DNA of 64,000 nt from an uncultured Mucilaginibacter sp. (GCA_903891475.1 CAITEP010000010.1:124001-188000), one strand, 5' to 3'; numbered from the stretch's first letter, positions 52,030-60,472 are shown. The notes: a model not told the origin generated them from the sequence alone. Numbers and translations are program-made.

Positions 52030-52106
52030 GTAGGATAACTTTAATAGTGATAAAATTGGACAAAAAAATAGTTAAATAAAAATAGGGAAATAGTATTAAA
52101 AACCAA

Positions 52107-52493
52107 TCAAACTAATTTTTTTGTTAACATATTCACCGCACCTTCTACCCCCAAAGCCAGCCCTATCCCCACTACATAACACAGCAAATCGCCCCATAAA
52201 AAGGTATTGCCCAACACCAAACGACCAAATAGGGTTTGCCGTAAACCATCAATCCATGGAGCCTTATAAAGCTGACTAAACTCTATCCCAAAACAAAAAA
52301 TCAAACTATAAAGGGTAATGATTTTAACAGGCTTTTTTATAAAAACAATTCGTAAAAACAAATAAACTGCCGTTGCCCAAAGTATATCGCCTACAAAAAT
52401 TGGGATAAAAGCAAATTGCCGTGATAATAAACCTAACACAAGCGTGAGCAATAATATAGCACTAAAAATAAGTCTGGATTTTAGCATAAACAT
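52107..52493 (-). CDS. DUF2809 family membrane protein
   Basis: A 128-residue protein with four hydrophobic segments. FVGDILWATAVYLFLRIVF near 33-51, FGIEFSQLYKAPWIDGLRQT near 69-88 and GRLVLGNTFLWGDLLCYVVG near 90-109 are the DUF2809 signature. No function is known for the family. It is single, between two hypothetical or kinase genes. Confidence 0.88.
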   Translation of the reverse strand: MFMLKSRLIFSAILLLTLVLGLLSRQFAFIPIFVGDILWATAVYLFLRIVFIKKPVKIITLYSLIFCFGIEFSQLYKAPWIDGLRQTLFGRLVLGNTFLWGDLLCYVVGIGLALGVEGAVNMLTKKLV

Positions 52494-52551
52494 ATAACTA
52501 TAAAAAATGCTTGCTTATTTTATTTTGTAAGATTATTTAACAAAGAAAGAA

Positions 52552-53103
52552 TTAGCCCTCCGAAATCACCCTTACCAATTCATCCCCGGCAACCTCTACC
52601 GTATAGTCGTTTAAAATTTTAATGCAATCGCTAAGGTCGGTTTGTATTTGTTGGGTACGTTTTATACGCTCGGTAATTTGCGCGGCATTTTCACGCCCAC
52701 GGTTGTTTAGGCGGTTAATGAGCACTTCCTCGCTGGCGGCAATCAGAACGGTAATGATTTCAGGGTATAATTCCCTCGCGATTGGCAAGTACTCGCGCGA
52801 GCCGTTTACCACCACATTATAACCCAATTGCAACCAATTATTTATTTCGATACCAATACCATAGCAATTATCATGACTTTCCCAATGCAAGGCAAAAAAC
52901 CCCGCTTCGCGGCGCGCCTTAAATTCTTCGGTGGTTAAATGCACATGGTTTTCATTCCCGGCAAAAGGGTCGCGGGTAATGTATCGGTGCGCGAATACTA
53001 CTTTTTTGCTCCCGTTTAGTTGGGTGCGGGCATAAGTCATTAAGGTATCCTTCCCTGCTCCGGATGCGCCAATAATGTAAAACAGTTTACCTAAAGGGTT
53101 CAT
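52552..53103 (-). CDS. phnN: Ribose 1,5-bisphosphate phosphokinase (PhnN-like)
   Basis: A 183-residue P-loop kinase. Walker A IIGASGAGKDTL is at 10-21, RYITRDPFAGNENH near 40 and the acceptor segment HWESHDNCYGIGIEI near 73-87; NGSREYLPIARELYPEI near 100 is typical of PhnN. PhnN makes PRPP from ribose 1,5-bisphosphate in the C-P lyase route. No other phn gene is present; the neighbours are a PfkB/PdxK-like kinase and an EEP-fold hydrolase, with only short gaps. A guanylate-kinase-like activity is an alternative. Confidence 0.85.
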   Translation of the reverse strand: MNPLGKLFYIIGASGAGKDTLMTYARTQLNGSKKVVFAHRYITRDPFAGNENHVHLTTEEFKARREAGFFALHWESHDNCYGIGIEINNWLQLGYNVVVNGSREYLPIARELYPEIITVLIAASEEVLINRLNNRGRENAAQITERIKRTQQIQTDLSDCIKILNDYTVEVAGDELVRVISEG

Positions 53104-53112
53104 AATTGCGGG

Positions 53113-53886
53113 TTATAAATGAAGTATCAGATCATCGGATGCTTTGGCTATCGAGTTTTCAATGATGGTAAAGGTTTGGTCGGCTGCTAATTTCAAGGCA
53201 GCATCAAAAGGCTGATTCTTATAAAAATGTGCCAATATAAACATCGCCAAAAAGGCATCGCCAGTGCCGCCATAATTTTTAGGCAGCATGGCATGCATAT
53301 AAGTAAAACCACCGTCGCCTGTAACTTCAAAACCTATATTATCGTCATTGGTAGTGATGCTGGTAATAATGAGTTTGGTTTTCGGGTATTTTATTTCAAA
53401 TTGCAACTTCAACCAATCCAGTTCAATCTGCGCATCTGGATTGTTATCGGTCAGAATTTTTAATTCGGTAATGTTCGGGAAAACCAGATCGGCCAAAACT
53501 ATCAACTCCGGCCATCGGGCTATGACCGCTTCGGGTACATACTTACGACCATGATCGCCACAAACAGGGTCAATAATAATGGTATTTATCAATGAACGGT
53601 GTTTTTGAATCATTTCCAAAATAACATCCACCTGTTTGGCACTGCCCAAATAACCTATATACAAAACCAAATTGAGCTTGCGGAATTCGGCTAGCTCAAA
53701 GGTGCTTTTTAACAATTCATCAAAAGGGGGCTCAAACTTATTAACCAGGCTCATATTGGTGAGGCCATTTAGCAGCAAACTGGGCACAGGCAAAATTTTT
53801 TCGCCCAAAATACTGATAAAGGTTTTTAAGCTTGCGGTGCCATGTACCGCGAAACTACCTATCGCTAAAATATGGGGTTGTTTCAT
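53113..53886 (-). CDS. PdxK/ThiD-like ribokinase-superfamily kinase
   Basis: A 257-residue protein of the pyridoxal-kinase branch of the ribokinase superfamily. ILAIGSFAVHGTASLKTFI is at 5-23, DPVCGDHGRKYVPE near 100-118, VFPNITELKIL near 135 and the anion hole with catalytic Asp in NYGGTGDAFLAMF near 208. It probably phosphorylates a small alcohol such as pyridoxal, a pyrimidine or a sugar; substrate not certain. It lies nine bases upstream of phnN and 15 downstream of the EEP gene, so the three form one operon. Confidence 0.85.
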   Translation of the reverse strand: MKQPHILAIGSFAVHGTASLKTFISILGEKILPVPSLLLNGLTNMSLVNKFEPPFDELLKSTFELAEFRKLNLVLYIGYLGSAKQVDVILEMIQKHRSLINTIIIDPVCGDHGRKYVPEAVIARWPELIVLADLVFPNITELKILTDNNPDAQIELDWLKLQFEIKYPKTKLIITSITTNDDNIGFEVTGDGGFTYMHAMLPKNYGGTGDAFLAMFILAHFYKNQPFDAALKLAADQTFTIIENSIAKASDDLILHL

Positions 53887-53901
53887 GGCTTTTGGTTTTT
53901 A

Positions 53902-54693
53902 TCAAATTACCAGGGTGGTGGCTATGCCAAAATGGTCGCTTGGGTAAACGCCCGATTCCGAATCTACATTGTTCAACACCACGCCCGAATTTACAAATTG
54001 CGGATAATCCTTTTTACCAGGCAAAGGCAACGAAAAAATATGGTCGATGCAAACATGCTTATGGTCGTAATACTGACTCGTAACGCTGTAGCGCGGTTCG
54101 GGGCCATTGCCGGCTATATAACAATCAATAGCCTTGGCGGTTTTCATAAAGGAGGTTAGCTCCTTCGAGCCTGGTTCGGCATTGAAATCGCCACATACCA
54201 GGTTGTATTTATTGCCCCTGCCTCTCAAGGCAACTTCGGCAACTTCTATGGCCTGTAGTATCCTACCAGCAACCACATCTTTTAAATGGGTAAGGTGCAA
54301 ATTGGTGATGGCTAAATTACTACCATCGGGCAGGGCAATAATGGTTTTCATGGCCTTGCGGTCGTCGTCATCGGCAACTATGGGCAGCTGAAAGTGCTCG
54401 GTTGATTTGATGGGATATTTTGACAATATGCCCAAGCCCGAATAACTCTCCACCCAATTATTCTCGAAAAAGCGTTTTTTAAATCGCCCCGGAAAAAAGG
54501 CATAATTCATTTTTAGCTTGCCAGCCAGGTAATGCAGCGTATCGGCTTCGCCCTCTTCGCTAAAAAAACATTCCTGACAAGCTATGATACCCGGCGCCAA
54601 ATTTTTAAGCTGCGAGGCCATCGCCAGCATCCGGACCCGATAGTTGCCATCACATTTCCAGGTATTTATGGTAATAATAGGAATTTGGAGCAT
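53902..54693 (-). CDS. Endonuclease/exonuclease/phosphatase (EEP) family protein
   Basis: A 263-residue EEP-fold protein. NTWK near 9-12 and CQECFF near 39 bind metal; GLGILSKYP near 86, TNLHLTHLKD near 130, CGDFNAEPGS near 166 and IDHIFSLP plus SDHFGIAT near the end make up the catalytic set. No signal peptide, so it is cytoplasmic. It may cleave a phosphodiester of a small molecule or lipid. It is first in the operon with the PdxK-like kinase and phnN. Confidence 0.88.
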   Translation of the reverse strand: MLQIPIITINTWKCDGNYRVRMLAMASQLKNLAPGIIACQECFFSEEGEADTLHYLAGKLKMNYAFFPGRFKKRFFENNWVESYSGLGILSKYPIKSTEHFQLPIVADDDDRKAMKTIIALPDGSNLAITNLHLTHLKDVVAGRILQAIEVAEVALRGRGNKYNLVCGDFNAEPGSKELTSFMKTAKAIDCYIAGNGPEPRYSVTSQYYDHKHVCIDHIFSLPLPGKKDYPQFVNSGVVLNNVDSESGVYPSDHFGIATTLVI

Positions 54694-55005
54694 CTGCTAT
54701 ATCAAAAAACTAAGGTGAACAAACATCATTCAATTATCATTAGCTAAGCGTTAGCTTTGTGTTAAAGCGTTTTTACCGCAATATACGCTAAAACTTGAAT
54801 ATAAAACCACCTTGTTCAGGTTGTTTGATTGATAAAGTAATGAAGGGGTTTTAGATGGTTTGAGGGTTGGTTGGAGGATATTGGGGGGTGGGATATTTGG
54901 GATCGGTAGTTTTAATAATGGCGGTTTTTTCCTAGTGCTTATAAGTTTTAAGCTAAGAAGGGTTTGTTGGGTTTTTAAAGTAGAGGGTAGATGAAATTAT
55001 GAAGA
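54694..55005. other. Intergenic region with a G-rich stretch
   Basis: About 310 bases without a gene. The part 54843-54910 has several G-runs (including six G followed by T and three G) and could form a two- or three-tetrad G-quadruplex on the plus strand. No terminator is seen. It separates the EEP operon from the AT-rich module at 55006-56951. Confidence 0.4.
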
Positions 55006-55965
55006 TTAAATAAAAAAGATCAGTAAATCTGAATATCTTTTTTCTGCCATGATTTTAATTTTTTGTATCTCGGTTGGTTTTTCCACTGGATAAAGCGTTT
55101 TGATTAAATAAACAATATTATCCTTTCGATCATTATAAACTTTTCTTTTCCACCACAAGGAATAAATTGTACCATTCAGACTAAAATATACAATGTTTTC
55201 CGAAAATTGTTCGTATGTTATAATAATGTTGTAACACTTTAAAATTTCAAAAATAACATTGGGTAAATTTCTATGGTCAAAATCTTTAAAGTGATATGAC
55301 CTTTTTTGTTGATATTCTTTGACATCTGCTGCATAATGGCGAAACAGTATATGAACGTAACTACTTGCGTCAAATACTATTTTACGGCCACAAATCTCTA
55401 TAGCTTTAAATAATGACTTGTTTTCTTCCTCATACCCCAAAATTGTAAGATAGATAAACTTACTATGGAGCAACACTCCTTTTTTTAGATATAGAAATCT
55501 ATTATATCCTAAAAAGTTCTTTTTACAATGCTGCACTATATCATTCAAATGAATTTTTGTTTCTTTTTGAATTTCCCAAATTAATATGGAATTAGACCGT
55601 TCACCCAAAATAAGGCTTTCCCAATCAACACTAGATTCATTTAATAGTTGTGCATCTTGTAGTCTTTGCTCTAATGGAATGTTATAACCTTTATAATCCT
55701 GTTGAAGATTCCAACCATCAAGGTTATTAAAATAAGTTAAATATGTTTCTATAAATATGGGTATTTTACATTGTTCGTAAGCTTTTTTATCATAAAAAGG
55801 TGTGCCATTTTCCTTTTTAATAACACCCATAATTCCACAAAAATGCTTACTTTCAGCAATTGTCAGGTCTTTTCCACTATTAATTGCTTCTAATAATTCA
55901 TAAAAAATAGCTAAAGATTTTTGAGGTGATAATTCTTTTTCTAGAGTTTCACGGGAATAAAGCAT
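55006..55965 (-). CDS. Unknown protein with possible Barnase/EndoU-like (PBECR-type) C-terminal domain
   Basis: A 319-residue protein, no signal or membrane segment, AT-rich. The first 190 residues are an unrecognised, mainly helical region (FCGIMGVIKKENGTPFYDK near 42-60). In the C-terminal part, FDASSYVHILFRHYA near 198-212 supplies His205, Arg209 and His210, and DNIVYLIKTLYP near 282-293 ends with T-x-Y-P. This spacing resembles nucleases of the Barnase-EndoU-ColicinE5/RelE (PBECR) kind, but it is a guess from the pattern. It lies 35 bases downstream of a nucleoside-phosphorylase-fold gene and is probably co-transcribed. Confidence 0.6.
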   Translation of the reverse strand: MLYSRETLEKELSPQKSLAIFYELLEAINSGKDLTIAESKHFCGIMGVIKKENGTPFYDKKAYEQCKIPIFIETYLTYFNNLDGWNLQQDYKGYNIPLEQRLQDAQLLNESSVDWESLILGERSNSILIWEIQKETKIHLNDIVQHCKKNFLGYNRFLYLKKGVLLHSKFIYLTILGYEEENKSLFKAIEICGRKIVFDASSYVHILFRHYAADVKEYQQKRSYHFKDFDHRNLPNVIFEILKCYNIIITYEQFSENIVYFSLNGTIYSLWWKRKVYNDRKDNIVYLIKTLYPVEKPTEIQKIKIMAEKRYSDLLIFFI

Positions 55966-56000
55966 AATAAAATTAAGTCACTTAAATCTCAAAAAATCCC

Positions 56001-56951
56001 CTAATTTGAAGCGGTAAAATTTAAATTGAAATCAGGAGTTTTTATAATTAAGGAGCTAAAGTCTGACAAAAATTGTCCTAGAATAATGCCAGCATTAAAT
56101 GCAGCCGTATAATTTTGACCAGAGGTCACTTCCATATCAAAGTTTCCCTCCTTATCGGTTATAGCCGAAATGAAAAACATGGGAATATCTGAACTTAGAC
56201 GGATTACGCCATGAGTTGTTTCTAAAGAACCAATAGGTAATTTCTTTTCGACATTTCTAAAGACTGCAACTGTTTCATTATCTGCCCATGCATATTCACC
56301 GTAATCAATAATGTTGACTGTGCTTAACGCAGTGTAGTACTGTGAAGCCAAACAAGTTGAACGATTAATTGGATTATTAGGCGTTTTCAAAAATTTAGGC
56401 TCCGTGTTTAATTTAAAGGAGGAGTTAAATATTTGAAATAATTCAGGATTAACATTTTGGGGCAATAAGGTATCAAACAAATTATTAGTCAGATTACTTC
56501 CAGAATTGTTTGGATGTCCATTATGAACAAAAAATCGACTACCAACTACAACGCATCCTGCAACAGGATTTTCTGCTATAAAACCCGCTGTTCCAACTGC
56601 AATTATTAAATCTGGATTTTCCGCTGCGAGTAAAGCTGGTAAAAATCTAAACTTTTCCTCTGATGAGGATGAACTTTTTTTCAAATCCATAAAGTCTTGA
56701 ATACACCAAATCTTTACATCTAAGACTACTGGTTGAGTTTTATCGTTGTTTTGGTGCAATCTAATAATTGCCCGAGCATTGCTATTGTCATTAATTGATT
56801 TGGAAGAATCTACTCTATAATTTCCATCTTGATTACTAAGCAAAATCTCCGGAAATGGCAGTGATTTTGGGCGGAATTGGCTACTGCATATTGCAGCTAT
56901 TAATGGTTCAACTTCCCAATTTTTGTTTACTACAACACTTATTTTCTTCAT
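56001..56951 (-). CDS. Nucleoside-phosphorylase-superfamily protein of unknown function
   Basis: A 316-residue protein. NWEVEPLIAAI at 11-21, PDLIIAVGTAGFI near 113-125 with AGCVVVGSRFFVHNG next, and SLETTHGVIRLSS then IPMFFISAITDKEGNF near 245-275 match the order of motifs in MTA/SAH nucleosidases and purine phosphorylases. The usual MEGAA glutamate loop is replaced by ETTHG, and a Ser-rich insert (KKSSSSSEE) lies near 91-99. It is AT-rich and larger than MqnB. Enzymes of this fold appear in some phage-defence and effector systems. It is the first gene of the two-gene module. Confidence 0.72.
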   Translation of the reverse strand: MKKISVVVNKNWEVEPLIAAICSSQFRPKSLPFPEILLSNQDGNYRVDSSKSINDNSNARAIIRLHQNNDKTQPVVLDVKIWCIQDFMDLKKSSSSSEEKFRFLPALLAAENPDLIIAVGTAGFIAENPVAGCVVVGSRFFVHNGHPNNSGSNLTNNLFDTLLPQNVNPELFQIFNSSFKLNTEPKFLKTPNNPINRSTCLASQYYTALSTVNIIDYGEYAWADNETVAVFRNVEKKLPIGSLETTHGVIRLSSDIPMFFISAITDKEGNFDMEVTSGQNYTAAFNAGIILGQFLSDFSSLIIKTPDFNLNFTASN

Positions 56952-57225
56952 AATTGCTTTTATGTTACTTTATTTAAAAACCCAATTAACAACATTATGT
57001 AAAGTTAATAATTTATTATTATGTTTTTTATTTGCATTTTTTAAATATTATTTAATGGAAATTTTCTAATCAATTCGAAAGTTATTCCTCAGTCATTCGA
57101 AGGTTATAAATTCCAATAACTCCGCACGGAGATTGCATTTCAATGCTTTAATTCTCGCATGGTTATTGACTTAAACGCCTCCTTATGAATTGAAGCAGAC
57201 CATTCATAATACCATGCTACATTCA
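56952..57225. other. AT-rich intergenic region with a short direct repeat
   Basis: About 270 bases upstream of the two-gene module, no gene. Two near-identical 13-base words, ATTCGAAAGTTAT at 57073-57085 and ATTCGAAGGTTAT at 57095-57107, are spaced by 22 bases, about two turns of DNA, and could be binding sites for a regulator. The terminator of the SRPBCC operon follows at 57226. Confidence 0.4.
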
Positions 57226-57268
57226 TACTTAACAAAAATAGCGGCACCCACAACCAAGCGCCGCTATT
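57226..57268 (-). terminator. Intrinsic terminator for the ArsR-SRPBCC operon
   Basis: Perfect 9-pair stem AATAGCGGC (57237-57245) with GCCGCTATT (57260-57268), 14-base loop. On the minus strand it is followed by TTTTTGTTAAG. It lies 41 bases past the stop of the SRPBCC gene. Confidence 0.75.
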
Positions 57269-57309
57269 ATAAAAAAAAACAAAGAAGTTAAAGCCTATTT
57301 AAACACCGT

Positions 57310-57804
57310 TTAAATCTCTTTTAATAAAGCATCTAATTGCTCATAGCCCATTAGTGTACCTTCTTTAAAGCCCATTTCGGCAAAGCGTTTAACGGTTTCT
57401 TCGTCGCTAAAGGCTTTGGTTACTTCTACCTTGGTACCATTGCTTTCGGTTTTCGAGAATTTGGTGGTGGTGAGCGAGCGTGGTGCGCCTTCCACAACGC
57501 TGCCATGCTCGTCGGAGAACATGTAAATCCCTGCAATTACACTTTCATGTACAATTTCGGTAAATTCAATACGGGTATAGCCACGCTTACCATCGGTTAT
57601 CACCATGGCATACAGCCATATGCCTCCTACGGTAAAATCAAACTTTACGGTTTCGAGCGTAAAAGGTTTAGGAGCCAACCATTTTTCAATCAGCTCGGGT
57701 ACGGTAAAGGCTTTCCATACTTTTTCAATGGGCGCGCTAAATTCGCACGATAGATAAATTAGTTTTTCGGCATAATTGGGTTCAAATGTAAAATTGCTTG
57801 TCAT
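57310..57804 (-). CDS. SRPBCC (AHSA1-like) domain protein
   Basis: A 164-residue protein of the START-like fold. The first strand and helix LIYLSCEFSAPIEKVWKAFTVPELIEKWLAPKP near 12-44 are typical of the AHSA1/CalC group; SNGTKVEVTKAF and EGTLMGYEQLDALLKE close the fold. It would bind a small hydrophobic ligand in the cytoplasm. It lies 12 bases downstream of an ArsR-type repressor gene, a frequent pairing, and shares its promoter. Confidence 0.88.
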   Translation of the reverse strand: MTSNFTFEPNYAEKLIYLSCEFSAPIEKVWKAFTVPELIEKWLAPKPFTLETVKFDFTVGGIWLYAMVITDGKRGYTRIEFTEIVHESVIAGIYMFSDEHGSVVEGAPRSLTTTKFSKTESNGTKVEVTKAFSDEETVKRFAEMGFKEGTLMGYEQLDALLKEI

Positions 57805-57816
57805 AATTTTGTTGGT

Positions 57817-58122
57817 TTATAAATCATTTAATAAGTTATCTAACTGCTCAAAACGGGTTTCCCATAATTGGCGGAAGGCTTGCATCCAGTGGTCTAGCTC
57901 TTTCATTTTATCAATATTTAAGAGGTAATAAATTTCCCGTCCGCGATGTTGGGGGTCAACGGCTCCGCATTCGGCCAGTATTTGCAAGTGTTTTGAAACC
58001 GCTTGGCGGCTACTGCCAAAATGCCCCGCAATGGCATTGGGCGTAAGGGCACCTACGGTAAGCAGGGTAAGTATAGCACGGCGGGTAGGGTCGGCAATGG
58101 CTTGGTAAATATCTCGTCTCAT
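57817..58122 (-). CDS. ArsR-family winged-helix transcriptional regulator
   Basis: A 101-residue protein from the ATG at 58120-58122 ([18 protein letters not shown]). A longer frame to 58260 would run through its own promoter and is rejected. The recognition helix is in [17 protein letters not shown] near 34-50, followed by the wing [15 protein letters not shown]. No metal-binding CxC motif is visible, so it is of the non-metal ArsR/SRPBCC class. The tandem palindromes at 58126-58169 show autoregulation. Confidence 0.93.
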   Translation of the reverse strand: MRRDIYQAIADPTRRAILTLLTVGALTPNAIAGHFGSSRQAVSKHLQILAECGAVDPQHRGREIYYLLNIDKMKELDHWMQAFRQLWETRFEQLDNLLNDL

Positions 58123-58125
58123 ATA

Positions 58126-58173
58126 TGCAATTGTTTGATTGCAAATATATATGCAATTGTTCGGTTGCACAAA
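58126..58173 (-). promoter_or_regulatory. Autoregulated ArsR-SRPBCC promoter with two palindromic operators
   Basis: On the minus strand, TTTG (58170-58173) and TATATTTG (58142-58149) are separated by exactly 20 bases, an ideal Bacteroidota promoter. Two 18-base operators, TGCAATTGTTTGATTGCA (58126-58143) and TGCAATTGTTCGGTTGCA (58152-58169), start 26 bases apart. The second fills the spacer between the boxes except for two bases, and the first overlaps the -7 box and likely transcription start. Binding of ArsR there must block RNA polymerase. Confidence 0.85.
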
Positions 58174-58311
58174 TAATTTTGAAAATATTTTTTTTATATT
58201 GGTTTTACCCCAACCAACAGTCCTTAATGCCCTTTTTTCCGCCATGTAGGAGGTGAACATGCCTTTTTGTCTAACTTTTTAGCTTGGTTTACCATTTGTT
58301 ATCAAATTTTT

Positions 58312-59241
58312 ATGGATAATTTTTCAGAAACAGTAATTGGTGCTGTAGATAAGTTAAAGAACAGCGTTGTAAAGATTGAACGGATAGCAAACAAGAACAA
58401 TAAAGATATAGCTGAGGGTAGTGGCTCAGGTTTTATGATTTCGACAGATGGGTTGTTGTTTACCAATAGTCATGTTATCAATAAGGCAAAAAAAATAAAA
58501 GTGGTTTTACACGATGGTACCATTTGTAATGCCGAGTTGGTGGGTGAAGATACCGTGACCGACTTAGCCATGCTCAAAATTTCGGCCAGCGATTATTCAC
58601 CGGCGCAATTAGGTGACTCGGACAGGCTAAAGGTTGGTCAGCTGGTAATTGCCATTGGCAACCCGATGGGATTTCAGCATACGGTTACCGCGGGCATCGT
58701 AAGTGCCCTTGGCCGAACCATGCAAAGTTATAGCGGCAATATGGTAGATGGCATGATACAAACCGATGCAGCCTTAAACCCGGGTAATTCAGGTGGACCG
58801 TTAGTGAATGCCGATGGCGAGGTAATTGGTGTAAACACGGCCATTATAAACGGAACGCAAGGCTTATGTTTTGCGGTGAGCATTAACACGGCCAAAGAAA
58901 TTGCCAGTCAGCTCATACGCTTTGGTAAAGTAAAAAGGGCTTATTTAGGTTTCGAAATGCAACAAATAGAGTTGGTACCTAAGTTGCGGTCTGTTGCCGA
59001 GGTAACTAACCAATCGGCCTTATTTATAACTAAGGTATTGGATAAAAGCCCGGCTGATAAAGCAGGTATTTTGAGTGGCGATATATTATTTGAGTTTAAC
59101 AACCACAAAATTGAAACCGCCGATCAGCTTTTTAAACAATTAAGCGAAGATAAGATAGGCATGTTTCAGTATGTGGGCATCCTGCGCAATAGCCAGAAAA
59201 AAGAATTCAGGATAACCCCTGCCGAAAGGTTGGCAGCGTAA
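58312..59241 (+). CDS. Trypsin-like serine protease, HtrA/S1C type with PDZ domain
   Basis: A 309-residue protein from the ATG at 58312 (MDNFSETVIGAVDKLK). A TTG-started frame from 58267 adds a hydrophobic-looking tail but no plausible signal. The triad is His54 (TNSHVINK), Asp84 (TVTDLAML) and Ser160 (NPGNSGGPL). A single PDZ domain covers about 210-300 (SPADKAGILSGDILFEFN). The lack of a signal peptide sets it apart from periplasmic DegP. It lies divergent to the ArsR operon with about 140 bases between them. Confidence 0.92.
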   Translation: MDNFSETVIGAVDKLKNSVVKIERIANKNNKDIAEGSGSGFMISTDGLLFTNSHVINKAKKIKVVLHDGTICNAELVGEDTVTDLAMLKISASDYSPAQLGDSDRLKVGQLVIAIGNPMGFQHTVTAGIVSALGRTMQSYSGNMVDGMIQTDAALNPGNSGGPLVNADGEVIGVNTAIINGTQGLCFAVSINTAKEIASQLIRFGKVKRAYLGFEMQQIELVPKLRSVAEVTNQSALFITKVLDKSPADKAGILSGDILFEFNNHKIETADQLFKQLSEDKIGMFQYVGILRNSQKKEFRITPAERLAA

Positions 59242-59252
59242 TATGGTAAAGC

Positions 59253-59289
59253 GGTGGGTTGCTATATATCTTAAACTAAGCAACCCACC
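59253..59289. terminator. Hairpin between convergent genes
   Basis: Perfect 11-pair stem GGTGGGTTGCT (59253-59263) with AGCAACCCACC (59279-59289) and a 15-base loop. Neither flank has a T-run, so it may be a weak terminator or simply a transcript-stabilising structure. Confidence 0.4.
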
Positions 59290-59359
59290 AACTAGGCTAA
59301 AAAACCATTTACCCCATTACTAAAACTTCAACAATCAAGCACCAACCTCCCCGATAATA

Positions 59360-60472
59360 TTACTTAAACAATTCCGATAGTTTTTGCTCTAAATTTTTAC
59401 CACGAAGATTTTTAGCAATGATTCGTCCGCTTTTATCTAACAGGAAACTATTTGGTATGGCTGTAACCGTGTATAAAGCCGCGGTTGGGCCTCCATAACC
59501 ATTCAAATCGCAAACATTGCCCCATATGTACCCATCCTGACGAATGGCCTGTTTCCACAAAGTTGTGTTTTTATCAATGGAGACGCTTAAAATTTCAAAC
59601 CCTGTAGCTTTATATTGATTATACAAGCGTACCAATGTGGGGCTTTCTTCGCGGCAAGGGGGGCACCAGGATGCCCAAAACTCCAGCAAGGTGTATTTAC
59701 CGCGATAGCTACTTAAATCAACTTTTTTCCCCGATGTATCTGTCGACGTAAAGCGAGGTGCAATGGCGCCAATTAAAATCCTTTTGGTGGCATTTACCTT
59801 ATTTACTAACTGACGGGTTAAATCATAATCAGGATATTTTTTTTGGAAGGTACTTACCATCTGATTCATCAATAAGGTATCAGTTTCCGAATTCCAACGG
59901 ATACTATGGTGAATTGCAGCTAGTGAATTAATAAAAAAAGGTTGTTGAACCCATTGCGCCAATTCGGCTTTATAGTTTATCGAAGCTTTTTCATGTTCCT
60001 CGTTCCAATATTCAATCCGTGCCTGGTCGCCACTCTTTACTGCCATGGCCGACGAATCATAAGTTCGTTTTAAATACTTATTGAATACCTTTTTTCGGTT
60101 TGCTTCGTAATCAATTAAATATTGGGTTTCCTGCGAACCACTCACCAGTATGCCCTCTTTGTTGATAATAAGACTAATTTTTTCGCCGGGTTTAGCCAGT
60201 ACTTGCAGAAGCGAATTATCAACTCCAAGGTCAAAAATTTGCGGTTCTTTTAAGTTAATAACAAAACTAAATTCACCATTCTGGCTAATTTTTACTTCCT
60301 GCACCACCTTATCGTTCCGGGTTTCATAATTAATTAAAGTGAGTTTTATGGTTTTGCCGAAAAAAGATGGCGGAACCGTACCTGTAACCGAGACCTGCTG
60401 AGCAGAGGTGCAATTTAATGCGAACAGTAAACAAAATAATAGGCTAATGCCATAGTATATTTTTGATTTCAT
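59360..60472 (-). CDS. TlpA-family disulfide reductase with DUF4369 N-terminal domain
   Basis: A 370-residue protein started at the ATG at 60470-60472 (MKSKIYYGISLLFCLLFALN), which has a lipobox-like NCTS after a signal segment. The beta-rich N-terminal part (VSVTGTVPPSFFGKTIKLTL) is DUF4369-like. The thioredoxin domain starts near 235 (IGAIAPRFTSTDTSGKKVDL), with the redox centre WCPPC near 265 and the cis-proline in TAIPNSFLLDKSGR near 330. It would reduce or exchange disulfides in the envelope. It is a single gene. Confidence 0.92.
   Translation of the reverse strand: MKSKIYYGISLLFCLLFALNCTSAQQVSVTGTVPPSFFGKTIKLTLINYETRNDKVVQEVKISQNGEFSFVINLKEPQIFDLGVDNSLLQVLAKPGEKISLIINKEGILVSGSQETQYLIDYEANRKKVFNKYLKRTYDSSAMAVKSGDQARIEYWNEEHEKASINYKAELAQWVQQPFFINSLAAIHHSIRWNSETDTLLMNQMVSTFQKKYPDYDLTRQLVNKVNATKRILIGAIAPRFTSTDTSGKKVDLSSYRGKYTLLEFWASWCPPCREESPTLVRLYNQYKATGFEILSVSIDKNTTLWKQAIRQDGYIWGNVCDLNGYGGPTAALYTVTAIPNSFLLDKSGRIIAKNLRGKNLEQKLSELFK

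Noticed and set aside
58123..58260. N-terminal extension of the ArsR gene by 46 residues
   Set aside because: It would translate the promoter and both operators; conserved ArsR homology begins at the ATG at 58122.
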